The translations under genes and the position numbers were made by a program. Below the pieces are notes generated by a model. That model made no database searches and was not told where the DNA came from. It worked only from the letters and a program-made list of their open reading frames with translations. A stretch of 59,654 nucleotides of DNA from an uncultured Lachnospiraceae bacterium (GTDB taxonomy: Bacteria > Bacillota > Clostridia > Lachnospirales > Lachnospiraceae): positions 1 to 59,654 of the forward strand of contig CAJTOR010000020.1 of the NCBI GenBank assembly GCA_910577675.1, read 5' to 3'. Below are positions 23,824 through 32,809 of this stretch, piece after piece. Position 1 is the first letter of the stretch. Every line of letters starts with the position of its first letter.

Positions 23824-26169
23824 ATGAAAAATGGTTTTAAGCAAAATGTGGAGGAAATCCTCAGGCTCGACTATGATAAGGATGTAAAAACAGCGGGCAC
23901 CATTGAGATTTACAATGCGGTGTCGAAAGCTGCCATGGTGGCTGTCGGAAGGGATTTCGCCTCAAAGGCAAAAACGGCGGAGGGAAAGAAAGCATGTTAT
24001 CTTTCCGCGGAATTCCTTATCGGGCGCATGGTTTACAACAATTTGCTGAACCTTGGATTGTTCAACCAGTTTTCCGAGCTGATGTCCGAGAACGGCGTGG
24101 ATATCCGTGTGTTTGAGGAAATTGAGGACGCTGCACTCGGCAATGGGGGGCTTGGAAGGCTCGCGGCATGTTTCCTCGACTCCGGCGCAGCGAACGGCAT
24201 CACGTTAAACGGTTATGGAATCCGCTACAAATACGGTCTGTTCAAGCAGTATTTTGAGGACGGTTTTCAGAGGGAAACCGCGGATGACTGGATGAAGATG
24301 GGAGATCCGTGGTCGGAGCGCACGGAGGCGGATGCCGTTGTTGTGGAATTTAAAGGGCAGTCCGTGAGAGCAATCCCATATGATTCCCCGGTTATCGGTT
24401 ACGGCGGCAAAAAGGTCAACACCCTGCGCCTGTGGCAGGCTGAGCCGATGGAGAATTTTAAATTTGATTTGTTCAACGACCAGAAATATGATAAGGCGGC
24501 GAAGGATAGGGTGGAAGCGGATGCAATCTGCGCCGTGCTTTACCCGAATGACACTACGGACGCGGGCAAGAAGCTGCGTTTAAAGCAGCAGTATTTCTTT
24601 TCGAGCGCGACGCTTCAGGATGTAATCCGCACCTATAAGGTAAAGTACGGAGATGATTTCAGCCATTTTTCCGCGGAGTATGCAATCCAGCTTAACGATA
24701 CGCATCCAACAGTTGCCATCCCTGAATTTATCCGTCTGATGATGGAAAAGGAGAATATGACTTTTGCGAAAGCATTAAAGCTTGCAAAGGAAACCTTCGC
24801 CTACACGAACCACACGATTATGGCGGAAGCGCTGGAAAAATGGAGTGTTAATTTATTTAAGGCAGTGCTCCCGAATGTTTATAAATATGTTGTGATGCTG
24901 CAGAAGGCACTTGTTAAGGAGCTTGCGGCATTCAAGGTGGCGGAAGAAGACCAGAAGCAGTACTATATCGTGGATGGCGGTCTGATCCACATGGCGCGGA
25001 TGGCAATATTTGCAAGCCACTCCACCAACGGCGTGGCGCAGATTCACACCGATATCCTGAAGAATGATGCGCTAAAGGAGTGGTACGCACTCTATCCGGA
25101 GCGTTTCAATAACAAGACGAACGGCATTACGCAGAGGCGCTGGCTTGCACTTGCCAATATGGAGCTCGCCGGGTTTATCACTGACAAGATCGGCAGTGCC
25201 TGGGTTACGGATCTTGACAATCTGAAAAAGCTTGAGAAATTTAAGGATGACAAGGCAGTTATCAAGGAATTTGGTGAGATTAAGCATTTAAAGAAACGTC
25301 AGCTTGCCGATTATGTTATGGAACGCGAGGGTATTAAGATTGACCCGGATTTCATTTTTGATATCCAGGTGAAGCGCCTTCACGAGTACAAGCGCCAGCT
25401 TTTAAATGCATTCTCCATCCTCGATATTTATTATGGATTAAAGGATGGCAGGATCAAGGAATTCAACCCGACCGTATTTATTTTCGGGGCGAAAGCGGCA
25501 CCCGGTTATATGCGGGCAAAGGGTATTATAAAATATATCAATGAGATTGCAAAGATGATCGAGGCTGACAGCGAAGTAAATGATAAGTTAAAGGTGGTCT
25601 TTGTCCAGAACTACAATGTTTCCTACGCGGAGAAATTAACGCCGGCGGCCGATGTTTCGGAGCAGATTTCAACCGCAGGCACCGAGGCATCCGGAACGGG
25701 CAACATGAAGTTTATGCTAAACGGCGCTGTGACGTTAGGAACCTACGATGGTGCAAATGTCGAGATTGTTGCGGAAGCGGGCGAGGATAACAACTATATC
25801 TTTGGTGCCAGGGTTGAGGATATTGAGAAGATAAAGAAGAGTTATGACCCTAAGAAAATCTATAAGGCGGAGCCACGTATCAAAAAGGTAGTTGACACAC
25901 TTGTGGATGGCACGTTTGATGACGGCGGGACGGGGATGTTTAAGGAGCTGTATGATTCGCTGCTTGAGGGCGCGAGCTGGCATAAGCCGGACCACTATTT
26001 CCTCTTGCAGGATCTGATTCCGTATATCGATGCGAAACTTCGCGTAAATGCGGATTACTCCGATGCGCTAAGCTTCCGCAGAAAATGCTTTATGAACACG
26101 GCGAATGCCGGGAAGTTCTCAAGTGATAGAACCATCCGCGATTATACGAAAGAGGTATGGAAGCTTTAA
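23824..26169 (+). CDS. glgP: Glycogen/maltodextrin phosphorylase
   Basis: This 781-residue GT35 enzyme releases glucose-1-phosphate from alpha-1,4-glucans using pyridoxal phosphate. Motifs are CYLSAEFLIGRM, GNGGLGRLAACFLDS, QLNDTHPTVAIPE, RRWLALAN, FDIQVKRLHEYKRQLLN and EASGTGNMKFMLNG with the PLP lysine. It is the shorter bacterial form, lacking the animal N-terminal regulatory extension. The ATG at MKNGFKQNVEE follows gaaaggaacga. The gap to malQ is about 140 bp with no clear promoter, so co-transcription is likely; products feed glycolysis. Confidence 0.96.
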   Translation: MKNGFKQNVEEILRLDYDKDVKTAGTIEIYNAVSKAAMVAVGRDFASKAKTAEGKKACYLSAEFLIGRMVYNNLLNLGLFNQFSELMSENGVDIRVFEEIEDAALGNGGLGRLAACFLDSGAANGITLNGYGIRYKYGLFKQYFEDGFQRETADDWMKMGDPWSERTEADAVVVEFKGQSVRAIPYDSPVIGYGGKKVNTLRLWQAEPMENFKFDLFNDQKYDKAAKDRVEADAICAVLYPNDTTDAGKKLRLKQQYFFSSATLQDVIRTYKVKYGDDFSHFSAEYAIQLNDTHPTVAIPEFIRLMMEKENMTFAKALKLAKETFAYTNHTIMAEALEKWSVNLFKAVLPNVYKYVVMLQKALVKELAAFKVAEEDQKQYYIVDGGLIHMARMAIFASHSTNGVAQIHTDILKNDALKEWYALYPERFNNKTNGITQRRWLALANMELAGFITDKIGSAWVTDLDNLKKLEKFKDDKAVIKEFGEIKHLKKRQLADYVMEREGIKIDPDFIFDIQVKRLHEYKRQLLNAFSILDIYYGLKDGRIKEFNPTVFIFGAKAAPGYMRAKGIIKYINEIAKMIEADSEVNDKLKVVFVQNYNVSYAEKLTPAADVSEQISTAGTEASGTGNMKFMLNGAVTLGTYDGANVEIVAEAGEDNNYIFGARVEDIEKIKKSYDPKKIYKAEPRIKKVVDTLVDGTFDDGGTGMFKELYDSLLEGASWHKPDHYFLLQDLIPYIDAKLRVNADYSDALSFRRKCFMNTANAGKFSSDRTIRDYTKEVWKL

Positions 26170-26311
26170 TGAAATGGTTTTCAAAGGCTCTCATGAGGAG
26201 GAGGACTTTTGAAAATAAATGCGCGGAATATGCGCGGCGCAGGGAAAACCTGCACGGGCGGATTGCCCATAGAACTTGTTTGCCGCAAAAAGCGGCGGAA
26301 TGGAGGATTTT

Positions 26312-27595
26312 ATGAGAAAAGGAAAGAAGGCATTAGCACTGCTTATGGCAGCAACTATGACGATGGGGCTTGGGGCATGTGGCTCCAAGGAGAACGAGGG
26401 GGATAAGTCCACCCCGACACCTGCAGACTCTGGAAACCAGGGTGACAGCACCGAAAAGAAGGATGTTACGCTTACCGTGTGGGGACCTAGCGAGGATCAG
26501 AATGCGGAGCAGGGCAACTGGCTTCCTACGATGTGCGAGAAATTTAACGAGGCACATCCGGAGTGGAATATCACTTTCAAGTATGGCGTATGTCCGGAAG
26601 GTGATGCGGGCGCTATGGTATCGCAGGACCCGACTGCATCCGCGGATGTTTACATGTTTGCGAACGACCAGATTATGACACTTATCAACGCGAACGCGAT
26701 CACAAAGCTCGGCGGTGAAACTGCGGACTATGTAAAGAGCACGAATTCCGAGGCGATTGTAAATTCGGTATCGGTGGACGGCAGTGTTTACGGTGTACCT
26801 TTCACTACCAATACATGGTTTATGTATTATAACAAGAGCATCTTTTCCGAGGATGATGTAAAGAATCTTGATACCATGGTATCAAAGGGTAAGGTTGCAT
26901 TCCCGTTAAGCGACTCCTGGTACTTTGCTTCTTTCTATGTAGCGAACGGATGTACTCTGTTTGAGGACGGTTTTAACGAGGCAGCGGGCATTGATTTCGC
27001 GGGGGATAAGGCGGTAGCTGTTACAAATTATCTTATCGACCTTGTAGCAAACCCGAACTTTATAAATGACGCGGACGGTGCAGGTATGGCAGGTCTTCGT
27101 GACGGCAGCATCGGCGCGATCTTCTCCGGTTCCTGGAATTTCAACAGTGTTAAGGAGGCACTTGGGGATAATTTTGGCGCAGTTGAACTTCCTAGCATTA
27201 CAATTAATGGTGAAGCAAAGCAGATGAAGGCGTTTGCAGGTTCTAAGGCAATCGCAGTAAATCCGAACTGCAAAGATCCGCAGGTAGCAGTAGCACTTGC
27301 AAAGTACCTTGGCAGCCCGGAGGCACAGCAGTCGCACTATACAAGCAGGAGTGTGGTTCCTTGTAACACCGAACTTCTGGCGCAGGATTCTGTAAAGAAC
27401 GATGCCTTGGTTATTGCCCAGAACAATACGTTTGACAACACATCCATTATCCAGCCGTTCGTCAGCGCTATGAATGTTTATTGGGATGCGGCTGTGAATA
27501 TGGCAAACGGTATTATCAACGGCGATGTAACCCATGACAATGCGGCAGAAATGACAGATAGCATGAATGCAGCGATGAACAACAACGGTCTGTAA
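26312..27595 (+). CDS. Maltodextrin-binding lipoprotein of ABC importer
   Basis: This 427-residue family-1 solute-binding lipoprotein has a signal MRKGKKALALLMAATMTMGL, then GAC as lipobox with the lipidated cysteine, a Ser/Thr-rich tether, and the binding domain (VTLTVWGPSEDQ, YGVPFTTNTWFMYYNKSIF, GAIFSGSWNF). It captures maltose or maltodextrins for the two permeases encoded next. The ATG after ggaggatttt is chosen over an upstream frame. A strong hairpin follows the gene, as is common where the binding protein must be made in excess of the permeases. Confidence 0.93.
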   Translation: MRKGKKALALLMAATMTMGLGACGSKENEGDKSTPTPADSGNQGDSTEKKDVTLTVWGPSEDQNAEQGNWLPTMCEKFNEAHPEWNITFKYGVCPEGDAGAMVSQDPTASADVYMFANDQIMTLINANAITKLGGETADYVKSTNSEAIVNSVSVDGSVYGVPFTTNTWFMYYNKSIFSEDDVKNLDTMVSKGKVAFPLSDSWYFASFYVANGCTLFEDGFNEAAGIDFAGDKAVAVTNYLIDLVANPNFINDADGAGMAGLRDGSIGAIFSGSWNFNSVKEALGDNFGAVELPSITINGEAKQMKAFAGSKAIAVNPNCKDPQVAVALAKYLGSPEAQQSHYTSRSVVPCNTELLAQDSVKNDALVIAQNNTFDNTSIIQPFVSAMNVYWDAAVNMANGIINGDVTHDNAAEMTDSMNAAMNNNGL

Positions 27596-27614
27596 TTTAA
27601 ATTACAGGATTAAG

Positions 27615-27644
27615 AAAAAGGGCTGCGCATGCGCAGCCCTTTTT
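27615..27644 (+). terminator. Hairpin between binding-protein and permease genes
   Basis: AAAAAGGGCTGCGCATGCGCAGCCCTTTTT is a perfect palindromic stem with A and T tails. It is inside the probable operon, so it likely attenuates or protects the upstream mRNA. Confidence 0.9.
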
Positions 27645-27716
27645 GTGTATATCATTAAAAATTGTATATAATAGGTTTGTAGGACGAAGAAGGGACACTG
27701 GAATGGAGGTTTTATC

Positions 27717-29132
27717 GTGAGTAATGAGGTTGCAAAACCAAGAATGAAAAAGTCAAAGAAGACTGCATTTGACACTCCATACACCGTACAAAACGCAATA
27801 CAAAAAGGCGGCATGACCACGAAGCTTTCCATGCTGGTGATGGGGTTAGGCAATCTGGCACACAAGCAGATTGCAAAAGGTATTATTTTCCTTGCAATTG
27901 AGGTGGCTTATCTCTGGTTTATGATTGCGCAGGGAATCCACTGTATTGCCATGCTGCCGTCGCTTGGGTGGTTGGAGCAGGAGGAAGTCTGGAACGAGGC
28001 AAAAGGTGTTTATGAATATACGGCTGGACATAATTCTATCATCATCTTGCTTTATGGTGTAGCCACAATTTTTATAACAATCGGGTTTGTCATCATGTGG
28101 CGCGGTACGTTAAAGAGTGCATATAAGGTGGAGTGCCTTGCCCGTGAGGGGAAACATATCAACAGCTTTAAGGATGACATAGCGGATCTGTTTGACGGAA
28201 ACCTGCACCGCAGCCTGATGACGCTGCCGATCCTCGGCATTGTTATTTTTACGATCCTGCCATTGGTGTTCATGATCTTGATGGCATTTACAAATTATTC
28301 GAAGGAAACCTCCTCGGAGGCAGCGCATCTTGTGCTTTTTGACTGGGTGGGCTTAAAGAACTTTGGCACGGCGTTAAGCACGGATAATTCGATCGGACAG
28401 AACTTCTGGTCGGTGCTCGGCTGGACGATCGTGTGGGCGATTTTTGCGACATTTACGAACTATATCCTGGGCATGATCCTGGCGATGGTCATCAACCGTA
28501 AGGATACGAAAGCAAAGGGCTTCTGGCGTTTCTGCTTCGTTCTCTCGGTTGCCGTGCCGCAGTTTGTGTCCTTGTTGATCATGAGGACAATGTTGCAGCC
28601 GGAGGGCGCGGTAAATATCCTTCTTCGCAACCTTGGTTTCCTTGAGGCGGGGCAGAGCCTTCCGTTTTTCACGAAGCCAATCTGGGCTCGTGTGACGGTC
28701 ATCGTCATCAATATCTGGGTCGGCATCCCGTTTACGATGTTGCAGACCACTGGTATTTTAAAGAATATTCCGGCAGAATTGTACGAGTCGGCAAAGGTGG
28801 ATGGCGCGAATGCGTTTGTGACATTTTTTAAGATTACACTGCCATATATGCTGTTTGTGACAACACCTTATCTGATAACGACCTTTACCGGAAATATCAA
28901 TAACTTTAATATTATTTATCTGCTTTCGGGCGGCGGTCCTACGATCAGACCTGGCGATACGGCGGGCAAGACCGATCTTTTGGTTACCTGGCTGTATAAG
29001 CTTACCGTTGATAAGCAGTATTACAATATCGGCGCGGTTATCGGTATTTTAACCTTCGTCGTATTGGCAATAATTTCCCTGGTGACCTACCGGAATACCG
29101 GCTCTTATAAGAATGAGGAGGAATTCCAATAA
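27717..29132 (+). CDS. Maltodextrin ABC transporter permease, MalF-type
   Basis: This 471-residue polytopic membrane protein has extra N-terminal helices (ITKGIIFLAIEVAYLWFM region, about 60-140) before the MalF core. The EAA loop that contacts the ATPase reads ELYESAKVDGANAFVTFFKI. C-terminal helices include VIGILTFVVLAIISLVTY. GTG start after ggaggttttatc. It pairs with the MalG-type gene whose ATG overlaps its stop by one base (TAATG). No ATPase gene is in the window; a shared MsmK-like ATPase elsewhere is the usual solution. Confidence 0.93.
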   Translation: MSNEVAKPRMKKSKKTAFDTPYTVQNAIQKGGMTTKLSMLVMGLGNLAHKQIAKGIIFLAIEVAYLWFMIAQGIHCIAMLPSLGWLEQEEVWNEAKGVYEYTAGHNSIIILLYGVATIFITIGFVIMWRGTLKSAYKVECLAREGKHINSFKDDIADLFDGNLHRSLMTLPILGIVIFTILPLVFMILMAFTNYSKETSSEAAHLVLFDWVGLKNFGTALSTDNSIGQNFWSVLGWTIVWAIFATFTNYILGMILAMVINRKDTKAKGFWRFCFVLSVAVPQFVSLLIMRTMLQPEGAVNILLRNLGFLEAGQSLPFFTKPIWARVTVIVINIWVGIPFTMLQTTGILKNIPAELYESAKVDGANAFVTFFKITLPYMLFVTTPYLITTFTGNINNFNIIYLLSGGGPTIRPGDTAGKTDLLVTWLYKLTVDKQYYNIGAVIGILTFVVLAIISLVTYRNTGSYKNEEEFQ

Positions 29133-30004
29133 TGAAAAAACAGGCGACAACATCATACAAGGCAAAGAAAAGGACAGTGAATATTTTAGTCCATGTGCTT
29201 TTGGCAGTTTTGGCGGTCATCTGGGTTTTCCCGATCGCCTGGGTCGTGATGATAAGCTTCCGTTCGGAGAAGGGTTCTTATACTTCCTCCTTCCTGCCAA
29301 AGAGTTTTACGCTTGATAATTACAAAAAGCTTTTTACGGATACCACGATCTTAAATTTCCCAAAAATGTTTATGAACACGCTGATTATCGCAATTATCGT
29401 TTGCATTATCTCAACGCTTTTTGTGCTCGCGGTTTCCTACTGTATGTCAAGGCTGCGCTTTAAAATGCGCAAGAAATACATGAATATCGCCATGATTTTG
29501 GGGTTGTTCCCAGGATTTATGTCGATGATCGCAGTGTACTATATTTTGAAGGCGGTCGGCCTGTCAGAAGGCTCGATGATCCGCGTGGCGCTCATCATGG
29601 TATACTCGGCGGGATCGGGGCTTGGATTCTACATTGCCAAGGGATTTTTCGACACGATTCCAAAGGCGCTTGACGAGGCGGCATTCCTTGACGGAGCAAC
29701 TAAGTTCCAGGTGTTTACGAAAGTTACAATTCCGCTTAGTAAACCAATTATTGTCTATACCGTACTCACATCTTTTTTGGGACCGTGGCTGGATTTCATT
29801 TTTGCAAAGGTTATCTGCCGTGCGAACGCGGATTATTACACGGTGGCAATCGGTCTTTGGAGAATGCTTGAGAAGGAATATATTGATAACTGGTATACCT
29901 GTTTCGCAGCCGGTGCAGTCTGCATTTCAATCCCGATCGCGATATTGTTTATCTATATGCAGCGATATTATGTGGAAGGCTTGACTGGAGCAGTGAAGGG
30001 CTAA
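29132..30004 (+). CDS. Maltodextrin ABC transporter permease, MalG-type
   Basis: This 290-residue protein has six predicted helices and the EAA motif DEAAFLDGATKFQVFTKVTI, followed by PLSKPIIVYTVLTSFLGPW, standard for MalG-type permeases. Start and stop overlap with the MalF-type gene indicates translational coupling. It ends QRYYVEGLTGAVKG, the usual MalG-like C-terminus. It forms the membrane channel with the MalF-type protein. Confidence 0.94.
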   Translation: MKKQATTSYKAKKRTVNILVHVLLAVLAVIWVFPIAWVVMISFRSEKGSYTSSFLPKSFTLDNYKKLFTDTTILNFPKMFMNTLIIAIIVCIISTLFVLAVSYCMSRLRFKMRKKYMNIAMILGLFPGFMSMIAVYYILKAVGLSEGSMIRVALIMVYSAGSGLGFYIAKGFFDTIPKALDEAAFLDGATKFQVFTKVTIPLSKPIIVYTVLTSFLGPWLDFIFAKVICRANADYYTVAIGLWRMLEKEYIDNWYTCFAAGAVCISIPIAILFIYMQRYYVEGLTGAVKG

Positions 30005-30447
30005 AATGTAAAAGGGGCGGAGGATGTTCCGTGAGGTTTGGGGCGTGACCTTTTTTACATCGAAGTTTCGAAAATGAACTGTTTGGAGGTTCATTTTCGA
30101 AACTTTCGGTCGCCTGCGATGGTTCGAAGGCGTGCGTGTGGAGGTCGCTTGCAGGGAGCGGACATTCTGCGTGTGAGTTTTGACCGTCGTCGGTCGCCGG
30201 ATGCTGTGCGCGTGGAAGTTGGTCATTGGCGCAGGATATTTGCCCTGCGGCGGGAGTTGGTGTGATACGGTTTTATAGGGTGCTGGGAATGAAGTTGATG
30301 TAAAGTGGGATGTTTGTGGTGTTTACGGCAGGGTTCCATAATTGAGGCTTTGTTTCCGGTTCTTTTTATTTTGGGTAAAGGGCAGGCAATTTTGGATGAG
30401 AGCTGTACTTCACCAATTGGTGCTGTGTGGCGGAATGTGAGGGATTT
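30005..30447 (+). other. Intergenic region with a long inverted repeat, before the amylase gene
   Basis: This 440-bp gap holds the TTTCGAAA inverted repeat at 30063-30105 and then a GC-richer stretch (about 30110-30260) that is open in places but has no ribosome site. No RNA gene was recognised. The amylase promoter should lie here, though no consensus stood out. Confidence 0.5.
30063..30105. promoter_or_regulatory. 17-bp perfect inverted repeat containing TTTCGAAA
   Basis: AAGTTTCGAAAATGAAC and GTTCATTTTCGAAACTT are separated by 9 bp. It is either an unusually long operator for the LacI-type protein (shared TTTCGAAACTT with the malQ site) or the stem of a transcript hairpin after the permease gene. 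No T-tract follows, which argues against a simple terminator. Confidence 0.5.
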
Positions 30448-32067
30448 ATGAAGAAATTTTGGTTTGGCAGGCGGGCTGCGGCGATTGCACTCGCGGCGGT
30501 GATGGCATGCGGAAGTTTTTTTGCGGCGGGCTGCGGGAAGGATAAAAACGAAGTTGACTATAGCGATGTAAATTTGGTTGACGATAATTACCGCACGTAT
30601 TATGAGATTTTTGTTTATTCGTTCTGTGATAGTGACGGGGACGGGATCGGTGACCTTAAGGGTGTGATCTCCAAGCTTGACTACATAGCAGAGCTTGGGT
30701 TTACCGGGATCTGGTTCATGCCGCTGATGCAGTCCACAACGTACCACAAATACGATACGGTGGATTATTACAGCATTGATAAGGAATATGGGACAATCGA
30801 GGATTTCAAGCAGCTTTTGGCGGAGTGTGATGAGAGAGGGATCAAGGTGATTATAGACCTTGCCATCAACCATACATCGAGTGAGCATAAATGGTTCCGC
30901 GAGATGTATGATTATGTCAGCGGTCTGAAAGCGGGGGAGGAGGCGGATCCTTTGGTCTGCCCGTATGTGAATTACTATAATGTCGAAAAAGGAAAATACG
31001 GGACATCGAGCTGGCACAGGATTGGAAGTTCGGATTATGGATATGAGGGCTCGTTTTGGAGCGGTATGCCGGACATGAATCTTGCAAATGAAGATTTGCG
31101 CGGGGAACTTGAGGATGTCATGAAATATTGGCTGGATATGGGTGTAGACGGGTTCCGCATCGACGCGGCGAAGGAGTTTTTCAGCGGCGCGAAATCGAAA
31201 AATGTTGAGGTGTTGAATTGGCTGACGGACTACTGCAAATCTGTGAAGGAGGACGCATACCTTGTAGCGGAAGTATGGGAGGGATTCTCGTCCTACACGC
31301 AGTATTACGAGAGCGGGATTGACAGCATATTCGGCTTTGCGCTCGCTGATTCGAGCGGGAAGATCGCAAAGACCATCAATGCGCAGCCGGGTTCCGGTGC
31401 GGGACGTTCGCTTGCCGATGCGATGGTGCAGGTGCAGGATACGATCCAAAAATATAATCCGGATGCGATCGACGCGCCGTTTCTAAATAACCATGATATC
31501 GCCCGCTCCACCGGGTATTTCAGCGGGAACGAGGCGCGTATTAAGATGGCATCCGCGGTCAACCTGATGTTTTCCGGGAATGCATTCGTGTATTACGGTG
31601 AGGAAATCGGCATGAGCGGCAGCGGTAAGGACGAGAACAAGCGCCTGCCAATGTACTGGTCGGCGACCGACGGGACGGGCATGACGGACGGACCGGCAGA
31701 TGCTGACCGGATCGAGTCGAAATTTGCCCCGGTGGATGAGCAGCAGAAGGATGAGAATTCCATCTACGGCTGTATGCGGCGCGCGATCTGGCTGCGCAAC
31801 GCGAATCCGGAACTGATCCGCGGGCATGTGGCGGTCATGGAGGAGATTGAGGACGGAGATATCTGTGCGGTTTCAAAGACCTGGGAGGAGGGCACCGTCT
31901 ATGTGCTGATGAATCTGAATGAGACGGAAGAGAAGGTGATCACCGTGCCGAAGGATGTATATGGCTATAGCGGGCTGCGCGGGGATTACAGCGTGGACGG
32001 CAGCAGGGTGAAGCTGAAAGGTGAAACGTTGACACTGCCGCCGTATAGTATCGCGGTGCTGAAATAA
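30448..32067 (+). CDS. Cell-surface GH13 alpha-amylase-family lipoprotein
   Basis: This 539-residue protein has a lipoprotein signal with lipobox FFAAGC and a GH13 barrel: YEIFVYSFCDSDGDGIGDL, DLAINHTSSEHKWF (region I His), DGFRIDAAKEF (nucleophile Asp), LVAEVWEG (acid/base Glu), FLNNHDIAR (region IV Asp). The calcium-like DxDxDG loop is present. It most resembles extracellular neopullulanase/amylase or oligo-glucosidase enzymes that generate maltodextrins for the adjacent importer. The ATG at MKKFWFG follows gaggga. The C-terminal beta domain ends SVDGSRVKLK...SIAVLK. Confidence 0.93.
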   Translation: MKKFWFGRRAAAIALAAVMACGSFFAAGCGKDKNEVDYSDVNLVDDNYRTYYEIFVYSFCDSDGDGIGDLKGVISKLDYIAELGFTGIWFMPLMQSTTYHKYDTVDYYSIDKEYGTIEDFKQLLAECDERGIKVIIDLAINHTSSEHKWFREMYDYVSGLKAGEEADPLVCPYVNYYNVEKGKYGTSSWHRIGSSDYGYEGSFWSGMPDMNLANEDLRGELEDVMKYWLDMGVDGFRIDAAKEFFSGAKSKNVEVLNWLTDYCKSVKEDAYLVAEVWEGFSSYTQYYESGIDSIFGFALADSSGKIAKTINAQPGSGAGRSLADAMVQVQDTIQKYNPDAIDAPFLNNHDIARSTGYFSGNEARIKMASAVNLMFSGNAFVYYGEEIGMSGSGKDENKRLPMYWSATDGTGMTDGPADADRIESKFAPVDEQQKDENSIYGCMRRAIWLRNANPELIRGHVAVMEEIEDGDICAVSKTWEEGTVYVLMNLNETEEKVITVPKDVYGYSGLRGDYSVDGSRVKLKGETLTLPPYSIAVLK

Positions 32068-32227
32068 GCTAGTCTATACTACGTTTGCAGATGTCCGGCA
32101 GGTTTGCATTTACAAATTCCTGTCTGGTGTGGCAAGACTGCAGCCGGGCTTTTCAAGGTCCGGCTGTTGATGCAAAATGTGATTGAGGGCATTTCCGATG
32201 ATTTGATCCTTTTCTTCCGCTGGATTT

Positions 32228-32458
32228 CTACAGCTGCGCCGCTGCAGCGGCATCGGTCTCGTCCGATTTTATCTGTCGCAGAAGATATTTGTAGCGCTGC
32301 TGGACAGCGTTGACCTCATAGATCGAACTGTCGATCAGATCCGGGTCGGTCACATTTTCAAAATTGGAGTAGGCGGTCTCAAGCTCAATCTTGGTTTTTG
32401 CCAGTTCAAGGAGCAGGGGATCGTCTTTTTTTGTTTTCTTTTTGCGGAATATAGACAT
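32228..32458 (-). CDS. DUF2508 family protein
   Basis: This 76-residue protein, MSIFRKKKTKKDDP..., then LAKTKIELETAYSNFENVTD and IYEVNAVQQRYKYLLRQIK, is a clear DUF2508/YaaL-type small cytosolic protein. Function is unknown; in Bacillus the relative lies beside recR and the sigK-processing gene bofA. Here it stands alone on the minus strand between the amylase and the pilus operon. Shine-Dalgarno ggagag lies 7 nt upstream. The family is typical of spore-forming Firmicutes. Confidence 0.88.
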   Translation of the reverse strand: MSIFRKKKTKKDDPLLLELAKTKIELETAYSNFENVTDPDLIDSSIYEVNAVQQRYKYLLRQIKSDETDAAAAAQL

Positions 32459-32671
32459 GGGTACTCTCCTTTTTTGAGGTGGATTAATATGTTTTATGGT
32501 TCTATCTTATTCAGAGTATTGGAAAAAATTCTGGAGTTAAACCGGAAATGTAAAAAAATTCCAATAACTTCGAAAAGTTACGTTGAATTTTGGGGGATGC
32601 TCCTGTACGGAAATAATCTTGTAGAAAATTTATGCTGGTTTTTATGCATAATTATTTTGAATAATTTCCAA

Positions 32672-32690
32672 CTTGTACGTACAAGCTTGT
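32672..32690. promoter_or_regulatory. Overlapping palindromes upstream of the Tad operon
   Basis: CTTGTACGTACAAG is a perfect 14-bp palindrome, and ACAAGCTTGT, a perfect 10-bp one, overlaps its right half. They lie about 65 bp upstream of the operon -35. This is the arrangement of a multi-subunit operator. The rest of the 32459-32809 gap is AT-rich with no gene recognised. Confidence 0.45.
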
Positions 32691-32751
32691 GAATACCTAA
32701 CAGAAGATTTAAATGCTGGTTTAACAGAACGCCAAAAAGTGTGCGGGGCTA

Positions 32752-32780
32752 TTGACAGAACACAAAATCTTGCGTATGAT
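32752..32780 (+). promoter_or_regulatory. Tad pilus operon promoter
   Basis: TTGACA (32752-32757), 17-bp spacer, TATGAT (32775-32780), 30 bp before the first pilus gene. Confidence 0.8.
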
Positions 32781-32809
32781 GGCACTACCACGACGAAAGG
32801 GGTGATGCG

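Noticed and set aside
30115..30135. GGTTCGAAGG resembling a tRNA T-arm
   Set aside because: No acceptor, D or anticodon stems can be drawn around it.
30038..30265. 75-codon plus-strand frame between the permease and amylase genes
   Set aside because: It runs through the inverted repeat, lacks a ribosome site and shows no recognisable protein pattern.
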